NCBI GenBank assembly: GCA_029237685.1 | Contig: JAQZBV010000065.1 | Location: forward strand, 1-37,542 | Length of the DNA stretch: 37,542 nucleotides | Source of the DNA: Cytophagaceae bacterium | GTDB taxonomy: Bacteria > Bacteroidota > Bacteroidia > Cytophagales > Cytophagaceae | Direction: 5' to 3' | Shown here: piece by piece, positions 27,721-35,217 of the stretch | Numbering within the stretch: position 1 is the first letter of the stretch | How the letters are laid out: every line of letters begins with the position of its first letter | Notes under the pieces: generated by a model | Told to the model about the DNA's origin: nothing | What the model saw: the letters and a program-made list of their open reading frames with translations, nothing else | The model's database searches: none | Translations under genes and position numbers: made by a program

Positions 27721-27760
27721 CAATATTAAACAATAGCAGCAAGATTAAGTTTTTAATAGC

Positions 27761-28831
27761 GTGAAGAAAATATTAGTTGACTTAGGTAAGTTAAAAGACT
27801 TGAACTCTGGATTGGGGCAGGTGTCATTAAACTTTGGGCATGAACTGTCCCGTGAATCGAGGTCAACGAATTTATCTTTGCATTTTTTGGTGCCGAGAAG
27901 TTTTGTCGGTGAATTCGAAGAAACAAATATCCATTACGTCAATTTATCCCTGATTCGTCGGTGGTTTCCTGCATTGAATAATGAGTATGCTTTGTGGCAC
28001 GCTGTTCATCAGGACTCCGGTTATATGCCTCCTGCTGGTACTCCTTATTTGTTGACTATTCATGACCTCAATTTTATGTACGAGAAGTCAAAGGAAAAGG
28101 CAAATAAGCGACGAGCTTTGCTGCAGCGTAAGATAGATAGGGCGTTGCATGTTACCTTCATCTCACAATTTGCAAAAAATGAAGCCTTGAAATTTGTGGA
28201 TCTAAAAGGCAAAACCAGTAGTATCATATACAATGGCGTTAAGACACCCAGTAAGAAAAAAATGAGGAAACCCTCCTGGATTCCTTCCAGAGATTTTTTG
28301 TTTGCCATCGGTGTAGTAAGACCTAAAAAGAATTTTCATGTGCTGGTAGAGATGATGAGCAGACCTGAATTGGCTGATTATTCATTAGTCATTGCAGGCA
28401 ATGACGACCATACGTATGCCAGAGAAATTATGGAAGCTATCGCCTTGCATAACCTGGAAGATCGGGTGGTGCTGACAGGTAGTATAGAAGAGGAAGAGAA
28501 AAATTATTTTTACCATCATTGTTCTGCATTTGTTTTTCCTTCCTTGTATGAAGGCTTTGGATTACCTGTCATTGAAGCCATGTTATGTGGCAAACCCGTA
28601 TTCTCTTCAAACCATACCAGTTTGCCTGAGATCGGCGGAGATAAAGCATTTTACTGGAATTCTTTTGAACCCACTCACATGGCTGAGGTCTTTGCTCGAG
28701 GAATGGCGACATACCATAAAAATCCACAGACTTTTGAAAAAGAGTTAAAGGAATATGCTTCCCGTTTTTCTTGGAAAACGAATACAATGGCTTATGTGCG
28801 CTTGTATGAGTCTATTGTTTACAGTCGTTAA
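27761..28831 (+). CDS. Family 4-type glycosyltransferase
   Basis: This 356-residue GT-B-fold enzyme transfers a sugar from a nucleotide-sugar donor, probably in cell-surface polysaccharide or glycan synthesis. The N-terminal acceptor half runs to about residue 170 and includes YLLTIHDLNFMYEKSK and a segment HVTFISQFAKNEALKF typical of GT4. The donor half begins DFLFAIGVVRPKKNFHVLVE and contains the E-x7-E motif in YEGFGLPVIEAMLCGKPVFS, followed by SLPEIGGDKAFYWN. The start is a GTG at 27761; no upstream ATG gives a better N-terminus (MKKILVDLGKLKDLNSGLGQ). There is no signal peptide, so it is cytoplasmic. Substrates cannot be told from the sequence, and no polysaccharide cluster surrounds it. 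Confidence 0.87.
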   Translation: MKKILVDLGKLKDLNSGLGQVSLNFGHELSRESRSTNLSLHFLVPRSFVGEFEETNIHYVNLSLIRRWFPALNNEYALWHAVHQDSGYMPPAGTPYLLTIHDLNFMYEKSKEKANKRRALLQRKIDRALHVTFISQFAKNEALKFVDLKGKTSSIIYNGVKTPSKKKMRKPSWIPSRDFLFAIGVVRPKKNFHVLVEMMSRPELADYSLVIAGNDDHTYAREIMEAIALHNLEDRVVLTGSIEEEEKNYFYHHCSAFVFPSLYEGFGLPVIEAMLCGKPVFSSNHTSLPEIGGDKAFYWNSFEPTHMAEVFARGMATYHKNPQTFEKELKEYASRFSWKTNTMAYVRLYESIVYSR

Positions 28832-28840
28832 GCAACAATA

Positions 28841-28872
28841 AAAAAGGCATCAAACAAAATGTTCAATGCCTT
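28841..28872. terminator. Terminator between convergent glycosyltransferase and helicase genes
   Basis: A 7-bp stem (AAGGCAT 28844-28850 with ATGCCTT 28866-28872) has an A run on its left side. Read from the minus strand this gives a stem followed by six or more T residues, so it should end the helicase transcript well. For the plus strand the T tract is interrupted and weaker. Confidence 0.65.
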
Positions 28873-28892
28873 CTATTCTTTTATTATTTCTG

Positions 28893-30353
28893 TTAATAAT
28901 TTCTATTGTCGTTCGGATCATGACCCGCACCCGGCCATTTTTTCTTCGGTGCGTTAGAACTTGGACGAGCGCTATTGCTTGATTTGCTTGAAGCTGGACG
29001 AGAAGAACTTGATCTGCTGTCCGAAGCCGGACGTGAAGTGTTTCCTGATCCGCCAGATGATGGGCGTGGAGCACTTGCCTGACCACCTTCTTTAGCTGTA
29101 CGGCTTCCACTGCCGGAATTACCTTTCGGTTTATTGCGTGAAGAGGAACCTGGCTTTGATTGTTTAGGACGAAGCGCATGCTGTGTTTGAGCTTTCAGTT
29201 CAGGTCTATCGTTGGTCATCGGGAAAGGATGATCTTCCACTACCGGTATTTTTTTGCCAATTAGTTTTTCAATGTCGCGTAAAAACTCTTTTTCCTCTGC
29301 ATCGCAAAAAGAAAAGGAAGTCCCTTTTGCGCCTGCTCTACCACTTCTGCCGATACGGTGTACATAAGTTTCAGAGATGTTAGGGATTTCAAAATTGATG
29401 ACGTGCGTCAAATCATCGATGTCAATGCCTCTGGAAGCGATGTCGGTAGCAACAAGGATGCGTGTCGTTCTGTTCTTGAAATTTTGCAAAGCCGTTTGTC
29501 TGGCCGATTGTGATTTATTACCATGTATCGCTTCTGCCATGATGTTTTTGGAGAGCAAATATTTGGTCACTTTGTTGGCGCCATGTTTGGTTCGTGTAAA
29601 CACCAAAGCCGTACCAATCGCTTTGTCAGCGAGTACATGAGACAACAAAGAGTTTTTGTTTTTTTGATCCACCATGTACACAAATTGCTTAATGGTTTCT
29701 GCTGTAGAGGAAACCGGTGTCACCGATACAGACGCCGGATTATTCAAAATGGTTTCAGCAAGCTTTACGATGGTCGGAGCCATGGTAGCGGAGAAAAACA
29801 ACGATTGTCTTCTAGACGGAATAATCGCCAATAGTTTTTTTACATCGTGAATAAAACCCATGTCCAACATACGGTCCGCTTCATCGAGTACAAAGATTTC
29901 AATGCTGTTCAGATGAACAAATTTTTGTTGAATCAAATCCAACAAACGTCCGGGAGTAGCGATCAAAATATCAACGCCGGCTTTTAATGCATCGGTTTGC
30001 GCTTTTTGAGATACACCGCCAAAGACCACCGTATTTTTTAGGCCGGTATTTATACCGTAGGCATTGAAACTTTCGCTGATTTGTATAGCCAGTTCTCTTG
30101 TTGGCGTTACGATAAGCGCTTTGATGGGCCTTTTAAGATTTCTATCGGTGCTTTTTTTAGCATGCAATAATTGCAAAATGGGAATGGCAAAGGCAGCTGT
30201 TTTTCCTGTACCGGTTTGTGCACATCCTAAGAGGTCTTTACCTTTAAGGATAAAAGGAATAGCCTGCTCTTGGATGGGTGTTGGTTGGGAATATCCTTCT
30301 GCTCTTAAAGCATCAAGAATAGGAGGGATTAGATTTAATTCTTTAAATAACAT
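28893..30353 (-). CDS. DEAD-box RNA helicase, RhlE-like
   Basis: This 486-residue ATP-dependent RNA helicase probably acts in ribosome assembly or RNA turnover. The core (about 1-370) has all motifs: Q motif GYSQPTPIQEQAIP (20-33), motif I AQTGTGKT (45-52), PTREL (84-88), TPGR (133-136), DEAD (157-160), SAT (188-190), then ATDIASRGIDIDDLTHVINF and YVHRIGRSGRAG. The remaining 110 residues are a low-complexity tail rich in Ser, Pro, Arg, Gly and Lys (for example SRPASSKSSNSARPSSNAPK), likely disordered and RNA-binding. The ATG at 30353 starts MLFKELNLIPPILDAL, as in RhlE-type proteins. A good -7 box lies upstream. Confidence 0.95.
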   Translation of the reverse strand: MLFKELNLIPPILDALRAEGYSQPTPIQEQAIPFILKGKDLLGCAQTGTGKTAAFAIPILQLLHAKKSTDRNLKRPIKALIVTPTRELAIQISESFNAYGINTGLKNTVVFGGVSQKAQTDALKAGVDILIATPGRLLDLIQQKFVHLNSIEIFVLDEADRMLDMGFIHDVKKLLAIIPSRRQSLFFSATMAPTIVKLAETILNNPASVSVTPVSSTAETIKQFVYMVDQKNKNSLLSHVLADKAIGTALVFTRTKHGANKVTKYLLSKNIMAEAIHGNKSQSARQTALQNFKNRTTRILVATDIASRGIDIDDLTHVINFEIPNISETYVHRIGRSGRAGAKGTSFSFCDAEEKEFLRDIEKLIGKKIPVVEDHPFPMTNDRPELKAQTQHALRPKQSKPGSSSRNKPKGNSGSGSRTAKEGGQASAPRPSSGGSGNTSRPASDSRSSSSRPASSKSSNSARPSSNAPKKKWPGAGHDPNDNRNY

Positions 30354-30395
30354 GTAGTAGATTAAAATGGCTTGAAATGATGATCAAACCGTCTT

Positions 30396-30403
30396 CAAAG
30401 GTA
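30396..30403 (-). promoter_or_regulatory. Candidate -7 box of the helicase gene
   Basis: On the minus strand TACCTTTG (30403-30396) matches TAnnTTTG exactly. It lies 42 bases before the helicase ATG. A TTG element at the expected upstream distance is not evident, so the assignment rests on one box. Confidence 0.45.
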
Positions 30404-30504
30404 GAACAATTGAAGGGATATCTTTCTATCATGTAATGAATTATAATAAGCTAAACCGATAAAGTACAAACAGCCCTAAAAGCGCTATTTTAAGGTTGAA
30501 AAGG

Positions 30505-30954
30505 TTAGTTTTCTGGTACCCATTCTTCTATATAATCCGGGCTTTTAGGAATTTTATTGAGTTGAAGAATAAGTTCATGCGGAATGCCTGCAATCTTTCG
30601 TTTGACTGTATCAATCCAGGCGCCGTCCACATTGATTTCAGCGGCTTTCACGCCGTCGCTGCGGTAGATTTCATGTTTGTAGGACCAGCGTGATCCGTCT
30701 TGTCTCATTTTGGTTAAGGCACAAGTAACGCGCACCGTATCGTTTAATTTTACTTCCTTCAGGTAAATTAATTCTTCTCTGAAAAGAACAGGACCTAAAT
30801 GGTATTGGTGAAAGAGCGATATCCCAAATCCTAATTTTTCTAATAAGTTTAATCGGGCTTGCGCTCCAAAGTCCGCATAGGCAGAGTGACGTAGGTGCAT
30901 GTTGGCATCGATCTGTGACCACAATACTTGGCCTTCGTAAAATATATTTTCCAT
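30505..30954 (-). CDS. Hotdog-fold acyl-CoA thioesterase (4HBT/YbgC-like)
   Basis: This 149-residue cytoplasmic protein has the hotdog-fold layout of 4-hydroxybenzoyl-CoA/YbgC-type thioesterases, which hydrolyse acyl-CoA. The N-terminus has VLWSQIDANMHLRHSAYADF, in which D16 is the likely catalytic acidic residue, followed by a long helix (QARLNLLEKLGFG). Strands include GPVLFREELIYLKEVKLNDT and SRWSYKHEIYRSDGVKAAEI. The substrate is unknown. It lies upstream of the helicase gene on the same strand with a 151-base gap that holds the helicase's own candidate promoter, so the two may be transcribed separately. Length is typical and the start ATG 30954 is well placed. Confidence 0.85.
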   Translation of the reverse strand: MENIFYEGQVLWSQIDANMHLRHSAYADFGAQARLNLLEKLGFGISLFHQYHLGPVLFREELIYLKEVKLNDTVRVTCALTKMRQDGSRWSYKHEIYRSDGVKAAEINVDGAWIDTVKRKIAGIPHELILQLNKIPKSPDYIEEWVPEN

Positions 30955-31087
30955 GTGTACTTTTTTTTAGCTGATAGCCACAATTTAAGAATAATGGAAT
31001 TACTTCGATCATTTTAAGTAAAAATGAGTGAAAGAGTATATGTTTTTAGCTTAAGGAAGATGCTATATATTGCTTGAACAGAAGAAT

Positions 31088-31199
31088 TTGCGTGAGGGAT
31101 TGAGCGGAAAGCCCACAGCGAGCCACTATATTTCTTGAAAGCGTTACCATATCCCGAGCGAGGACTTGAAGCGAAAGCCCGACCCGGAGGGGCACGCCC
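31088..31199 (+). repeat. Bipartite intergenic repeat, copy 2
   Basis: This is the second copy of the element at 9454-9568, in the same orientation. The left arm is 31088-31124, the spacer 31125-31153 (29 bases) and the right arm 31154-31199. The left arms of the two copies are nearly identical and the right arms differ at about four positions, while the spacers share no obvious similarity beyond length. GCGTG (31090-31094) and CACGC (31193-31197) again mark the outer ends. It lies between the divergent thioesterase and purL genes. The remaining bases of this 377-base gap show no gene. Confidence 0.85.
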
Positions 31200-31331
31200 T
31201 AATTATCAACCGCATGAAATAGAAGCTTCTATAGACTAATCCTACCCTGAAAAATATCCCCTAAATGTTCATAATTACAGCTTTCACATCCCTTATTTTT
31301 CTTATCTTTACGTCTCATTTCCATTCATCCG

Positions 31332-34300
31332 ATGGCCATTATATTCGCTCGTAACAAAAACAATCAGATCTATGCCATCCAGGCGGATCAGGAGCTATCC
31401 GCTTCAGCTATTTCTAAACTAGAATGGTTGCTTGATGGCACCTTCTTGCCTGATCAAACCTTATCCGGTTTTTACAAAGGTCCCCGTCGTGAAATGATTA
31501 CTCCATGGAGTACGAATGCGGTGGAGATCACGCAGAACATGGACCTGAAAGGAATTCAGCGCATCGAAGCGTTTGATGCGGTAGCATCGAAAGACGTATA
31601 CCATGACAACATGCTGGAAGTGATTTACGAGGTATTGGATCAAAATATCTTTCATATCAAAGCACAGCCGGAAGCTATCCGCTCCATTGATGACATCCGT
31701 CAATACAACCAGCAGGAAGGACTCGCGCTAAGTGAAGTCGAGATCACCTACCTGGACGATGTATCTAAACGCATCGGTCGTAAGCTCACCGACAGTGAAG
31801 TATTTGGCTTTTCACAAGTCAATTCGGAACACTGTCGCCATAAAATATTCAACGGCCAGTTTATCATAGATGGAGAGGAAAAAGAACTTTCTCTATTCAA
31901 AATGATCCGTCAGACTTCTGAGGAGAATCCCAATAGAATTGTTTCTGCCTATAAAGATAATGTATCCTTTACCAAAGGGCCGCTGATTGAACAATTTGCT
32001 CCTGCACGCCAGGATCAGGCGGACTTCTTTAAGACTAGCACAGTGGCTTCCGTATTATCATTGAAAGCGGAGACCCATAATTTCCCAACTACAGTTGAGC
32101 CGTTCAATGGAGCCGCAACAGGAGCCGGCGGAGAAATTCGTGACCGTATCGCAGGTGGTGTAGGTTCTGCTCCATTGGCTGGTACCGCGGTTTACATGAC
32201 TTCTTATTCCCGTTTGGAAAAAGACAGAGCATGGGAAAACGGTATGGAGGAACGTTCATGGTTGTATCAAACACCGATGGACATTTTAATCAAAGCCTCT
32301 AACGGTGCTTCGGATTTTGGAAATAAATTTGGACAGCCTTTGATCAACGGTTCTGTCTTGACCTTCGAACACCAGGAAGCAGAGAAACGCTATGGTTTTG
32401 ATAAAGTCATCATGCTGGCTGGTGGTGTAGGCTATGGTTTGCTAAACGATGCGCAAAAACGCGAGCCTGTAAAAGGCGATAAAATTATAGTGATGGGTGG
32501 TGACAACTACCGCATCGGAATGGGTGGTTCTGCGGTATCTTCAGTAGACACCGGTCAGTTTAAAAGCAACATAGAATTGAATGCCATTCAGCGTTCCAAT
32601 CCGGAAATGCAGAAGCGCGTATTCAATGTGATCCGTGCGTTGATGGAAACTCAGTCCAATCCTATCGTGTCTATACACGATCACGGAGCAGGTGGGCACT
32701 TGAATTGTCTTTCAGAATTGGTAGAAGCAACAGGCGGACACATCAACGTAGATAAATTGCCGGTAGGTGATCCGACGCTTTCTTTTAAAGAAATTGTTGG
32801 AAATGAATCTCAGGAAAGAATGGGATTGGTGTTGAAACCACAGGATGTCGATACCTTGCAACGCATCGCCGACCGCGAGCGTGCCCCGATGTACGTGGTA
32901 GGAGATATCACGGGCGATCATCATTTTACTTTTGAATCTGCAAAAACCGGAGAAAAACCGGTGGACCTACAATTGGCCGACATGTTTGGTAATGCACCGC
33001 GAACCATCATGAAGGATACGTCGGTGAAACAAACGTTGCAGGAACTGTCATACAAGGCCGAGGACCTGGAGTCTTTGCTGAAAGCCGTATTGCAATTGGA
33101 ATCGGTGGCGTGTAAAGATTGGTTGACCAATAAAGTGGATCGATCTGTAACCGGTAAAGTAGCACAACAGCAAAACGTAGGTCCCTTGCAATTACCCTTG
33201 AGCAATGTCGGTGTTATGGCATTGGATCATAGAGGAAAATCAGGAGTAGCAACGGCCATCGGTCATGCTCCTGCTGTGGCTTTGGTCGATGTAACCGCCG
33301 GATCAAGAATCGCTTTAGCGGAGTCCTTGACAAACTTAGTTTTCGCTCCGATCGAAGATGGATTAAGAGGCGTATCTTGCAGTGCCAACTGGATGTGGCC
33401 TTGCAAAAATCCTGGAGAAGACGCTCGTTTGTACGATGCGGTGAAAGCAGTAAGTGACATGGCCATTACCCTTGGAATTAATATTCCAACAGGCAAAGAT
33501 TCTTTGTCGATGACTCAGAAGTATAAAGACGGCACCGTTGTCATTTCTCCGGGCACAGTGATCATCAGTGCTTCCGGAGAAGTAACAGATGTTCGTAAAA
33601 CGGTTACTCCAAATTTATCCAATACCCCAGGATCCGGATTGATCTATATTGATTTGACCTCGATGCCTTTTGCTTTAGGTGGTTCTTCACTTGGGCAAGT
33701 GATCAATCGCTTAGGTAATACTACACCTGATATTAAAAATGTCGATTATTTTGCCGATGCATTTAATGCGGTGCAGGATGTCATCAAAGAAGGCAATATA
33801 CTGGCCGGTCATGACGTTTCTTCCGGTGGTTTGATCACTACTTTATTGGAAATGTGTTTCCCTCAAAATGAAGTAGGGTTGGACATCAATGCCGATATCT
33901 TTGGAGAAGAAGACCTGATCAAAATTTTATTCGCTGAAAACCCCGCGTTAGTGCTGCAAGTAAGAGATGTATTGGGTGTACACGATGATTTACAAAGAAA
34001 AGGTGCAAAATGCATCATCATCGGTAAAATAGAACCTTCAGATCGCATACACATTACGCACCAAGGAAATGTAACGAAACTCAACATTGCGGAGTATCGT
34101 GATGTATGGTATAAGACTTCCTATTTGCTGGATCAAAAACAAACAAAACCAGAATTAGCGAAGCAGCGTTTTGATTCTTATAAAAACCAAGCCGTTGACT
34201 TTAATTTCAATAGTCATTTCAAAGGCACATTCGAATCTCTTGGATTGAGTCCTGACCGCACGCCTATTACAGGAGTGAAAGCGGCGATCATTCGTGAAAA

Positions 34301-35027
34301 AGGTGTGAACGGTGACCGTGAAATGGCTTACACGATGTGGCTGGCCGGCTTTGATGTGAAGGATATTCACATGACAGATTTGATCAGCGGAAGAGAAGAT
34401 TTGAGCGATGTACAGTTTATTGTGTTCGTCGGGGGATTTTCAAACTCTGACGTATTAGGATCTGCTAAAGGCTGGGCGGGTGCTTTCTTATACAATGAAA
34501 AAGCAAAAGCGGCATTGGATAATTTCTATGCCCGTCCCGATACCATGTCTTTAGGTGTATGCAACGGTTGTCAGGCGATGGTAGAGTTAGGCTTAGTATA
34601 TCCTAAACACGAGCAGAAACCAAAGATGTTGCACAACGCATCCGGTAAGTTCGAATCCATTTACCTGAATGTTACCATTCCTCAAGACACGAATTCGATC
34701 ATGTTGAAATCTCTTGCCGGAAATAAACTCGGCATTTGGGTAGCGCACGGTGAAGGTCAATTTAAATTGCCTTACGAAAAATCGAAGTATGACATTGCGA
34801 TGCAATACAGCAACGACGCTTATCCGGGTAATCCGAACGGATCTCCATACAATACAGCAGGTATCGTATCAGAAGACGGAAGACACCTGGCGGTGATGCC
34901 GCATTTGGAACGCAGTGTGTTCCCTTGGCAATGCGGTTACTATCCGGAAGATAAGCGTGCCGATGATTGCACGCCTTGGCTGGAAGCGTTTGTGAATGCC
35001 AGGAAGTGGGTGGAACAAGCGAAATAA
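31332..35027 (+). CDS. purL: Phosphoribosylformylglycinamidine synthase, single-chain type
   Basis: This 1231-residue enzyme carries out step four of purine synthesis, turning FGAR, glutamine and ATP into FGAM. It is the large fused form. The N-terminal and linker region includes SQVNSEHCRHKIFNGQFIID. Two AIR-synthase-like halves follow, with ETHNFPTTVEPFNGAATGAG and GIPTGKDSL-like and HDVSSGGLITTLLEMCFPQN segments. The C-terminal class I glutamine amidotransferase has its catalytic C1077 in LGVCNGCQAM and H1191/E1193 in MPHLERSVFPWQ. Length is normal and no purS/purQ is needed. It stands alone, preceded by a gap with the bipartite repeat and followed by a terminator. The ATG at 31332 gives MAIIFARNKNNQIYAI. 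Confidence 0.97.
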   Translation: MAIIFARNKNNQIYAIQADQELSASAISKLEWLLDGTFLPDQTLSGFYKGPRREMITPWSTNAVEITQNMDLKGIQRIEAFDAVASKDVYHDNMLEVIYEVLDQNIFHIKAQPEAIRSIDDIRQYNQQEGLALSEVEITYLDDVSKRIGRKLTDSEVFGFSQVNSEHCRHKIFNGQFIIDGEEKELSLFKMIRQTSEENPNRIVSAYKDNVSFTKGPLIEQFAPARQDQADFFKTSTVASVLSLKAETHNFPTTVEPFNGAATGAGGEIRDRIAGGVGSAPLAGTAVYMTSYSRLEKDRAWENGMEERSWLYQTPMDILIKASNGASDFGNKFGQPLINGSVLTFEHQEAEKRYGFDKVIMLAGGVGYGLLNDAQKREPVKGDKIIVMGGDNYRIGMGGSAVSSVDTGQFKSNIELNAIQRSNPEMQKRVFNVIRALMETQSNPIVSIHDHGAGGHLNCLSELVEATGGHINVDKLPVGDPTLSFKEIVGNESQERMGLVLKPQDVDTLQRIADRERAPMYVVGDITGDHHFTFESAKTGEKPVDLQLADMFGNAPRTIMKDTSVKQTLQELSYKAEDLESLLKAVLQLESVACKDWLTNKVDRSVTGKVAQQQNVGPLQLPLSNVGVMALDHRGKSGVATAIGHAPAVALVDVTAGSRIALAESLTNLVFAPIEDGLRGVSCSANWMWPCKNPGEDARLYDAVKAVSDMAITLGINIPTGKDSLSMTQKYKDGTVVISPGTVIISASGEVTDVRKTVTPNLSNTPGSGLIYIDLTSMPFALGGSSLGQVINRLGNTTPDIKNVDYFADAFNAVQDVIKEGNILAGHDVSSGGLITTLLEMCFPQNEVGLDINADIFGEEDLIKILFAENPALVLQVRDVLGVHDDLQRKGAKCIIIGKIEPSDRIHITHQGNVTKLNIAEYRDVWYKTSYLLDQKQTKPELAKQRFDSYKNQAVDFNFNSHFKGTFESLGLSPDRTPITGVKAAIIREKGVNGDREMAYTMWLAGFDVKDIHMTDLISGREDLSDVQFIVFVGGFSNSDVLGSAKGWAGAFLYNEKAKAALDNFYARPDTMSLGVCNGCQAMVELGLVYPKHEQKPKMLHNASGKFESIYLNVTIPQDTNSIMLKSLAGNKLGIWVAHGEGQFKLPYEKSKYDIAMQYSNDAYPGNPNGSPYNTAGIVSEDGRHLAVMPHLERSVFPWQCGYYPEDKRADDCTPWLEAFVNARKWVEQAK

Positions 35028-35046
35028 AGATAACAATTTAGCATAG

Positions 35047-35080
35047 AGCCATCTTGTATCCCAGGGTGGCTTTTTGTTTT
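35047..35080 (+). terminator. Rho-independent terminator after purL
   Basis: A 9-bp stem (AGCCATCTT 35047-35055 with AGGGTGGCT 35063-35071), including two G-U pairs, is followed by five T residues and then a T-rich stretch. It begins 20 bases after the purL stop. Confidence 0.8.
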
Positions 35081-35217
35081 ATACTTAACCATACTTTGCA
35101 TTTGTAGTGTATTATTACGTGCAAGAGGCTCATCGATTTTTGCATACTCTTTTTACGATTTTGCAAAACACTCTTCCTTTATTTTATTCATTTTGCTCCT
35201 TTAATGAGAAGGGAAAT

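Noticed and set aside
31332..35027. purL as an abnormal fusion
   Set aside because: The single long chain with a C-terminal amidotransferase is a normal form in this phylum and in Proteobacteria.
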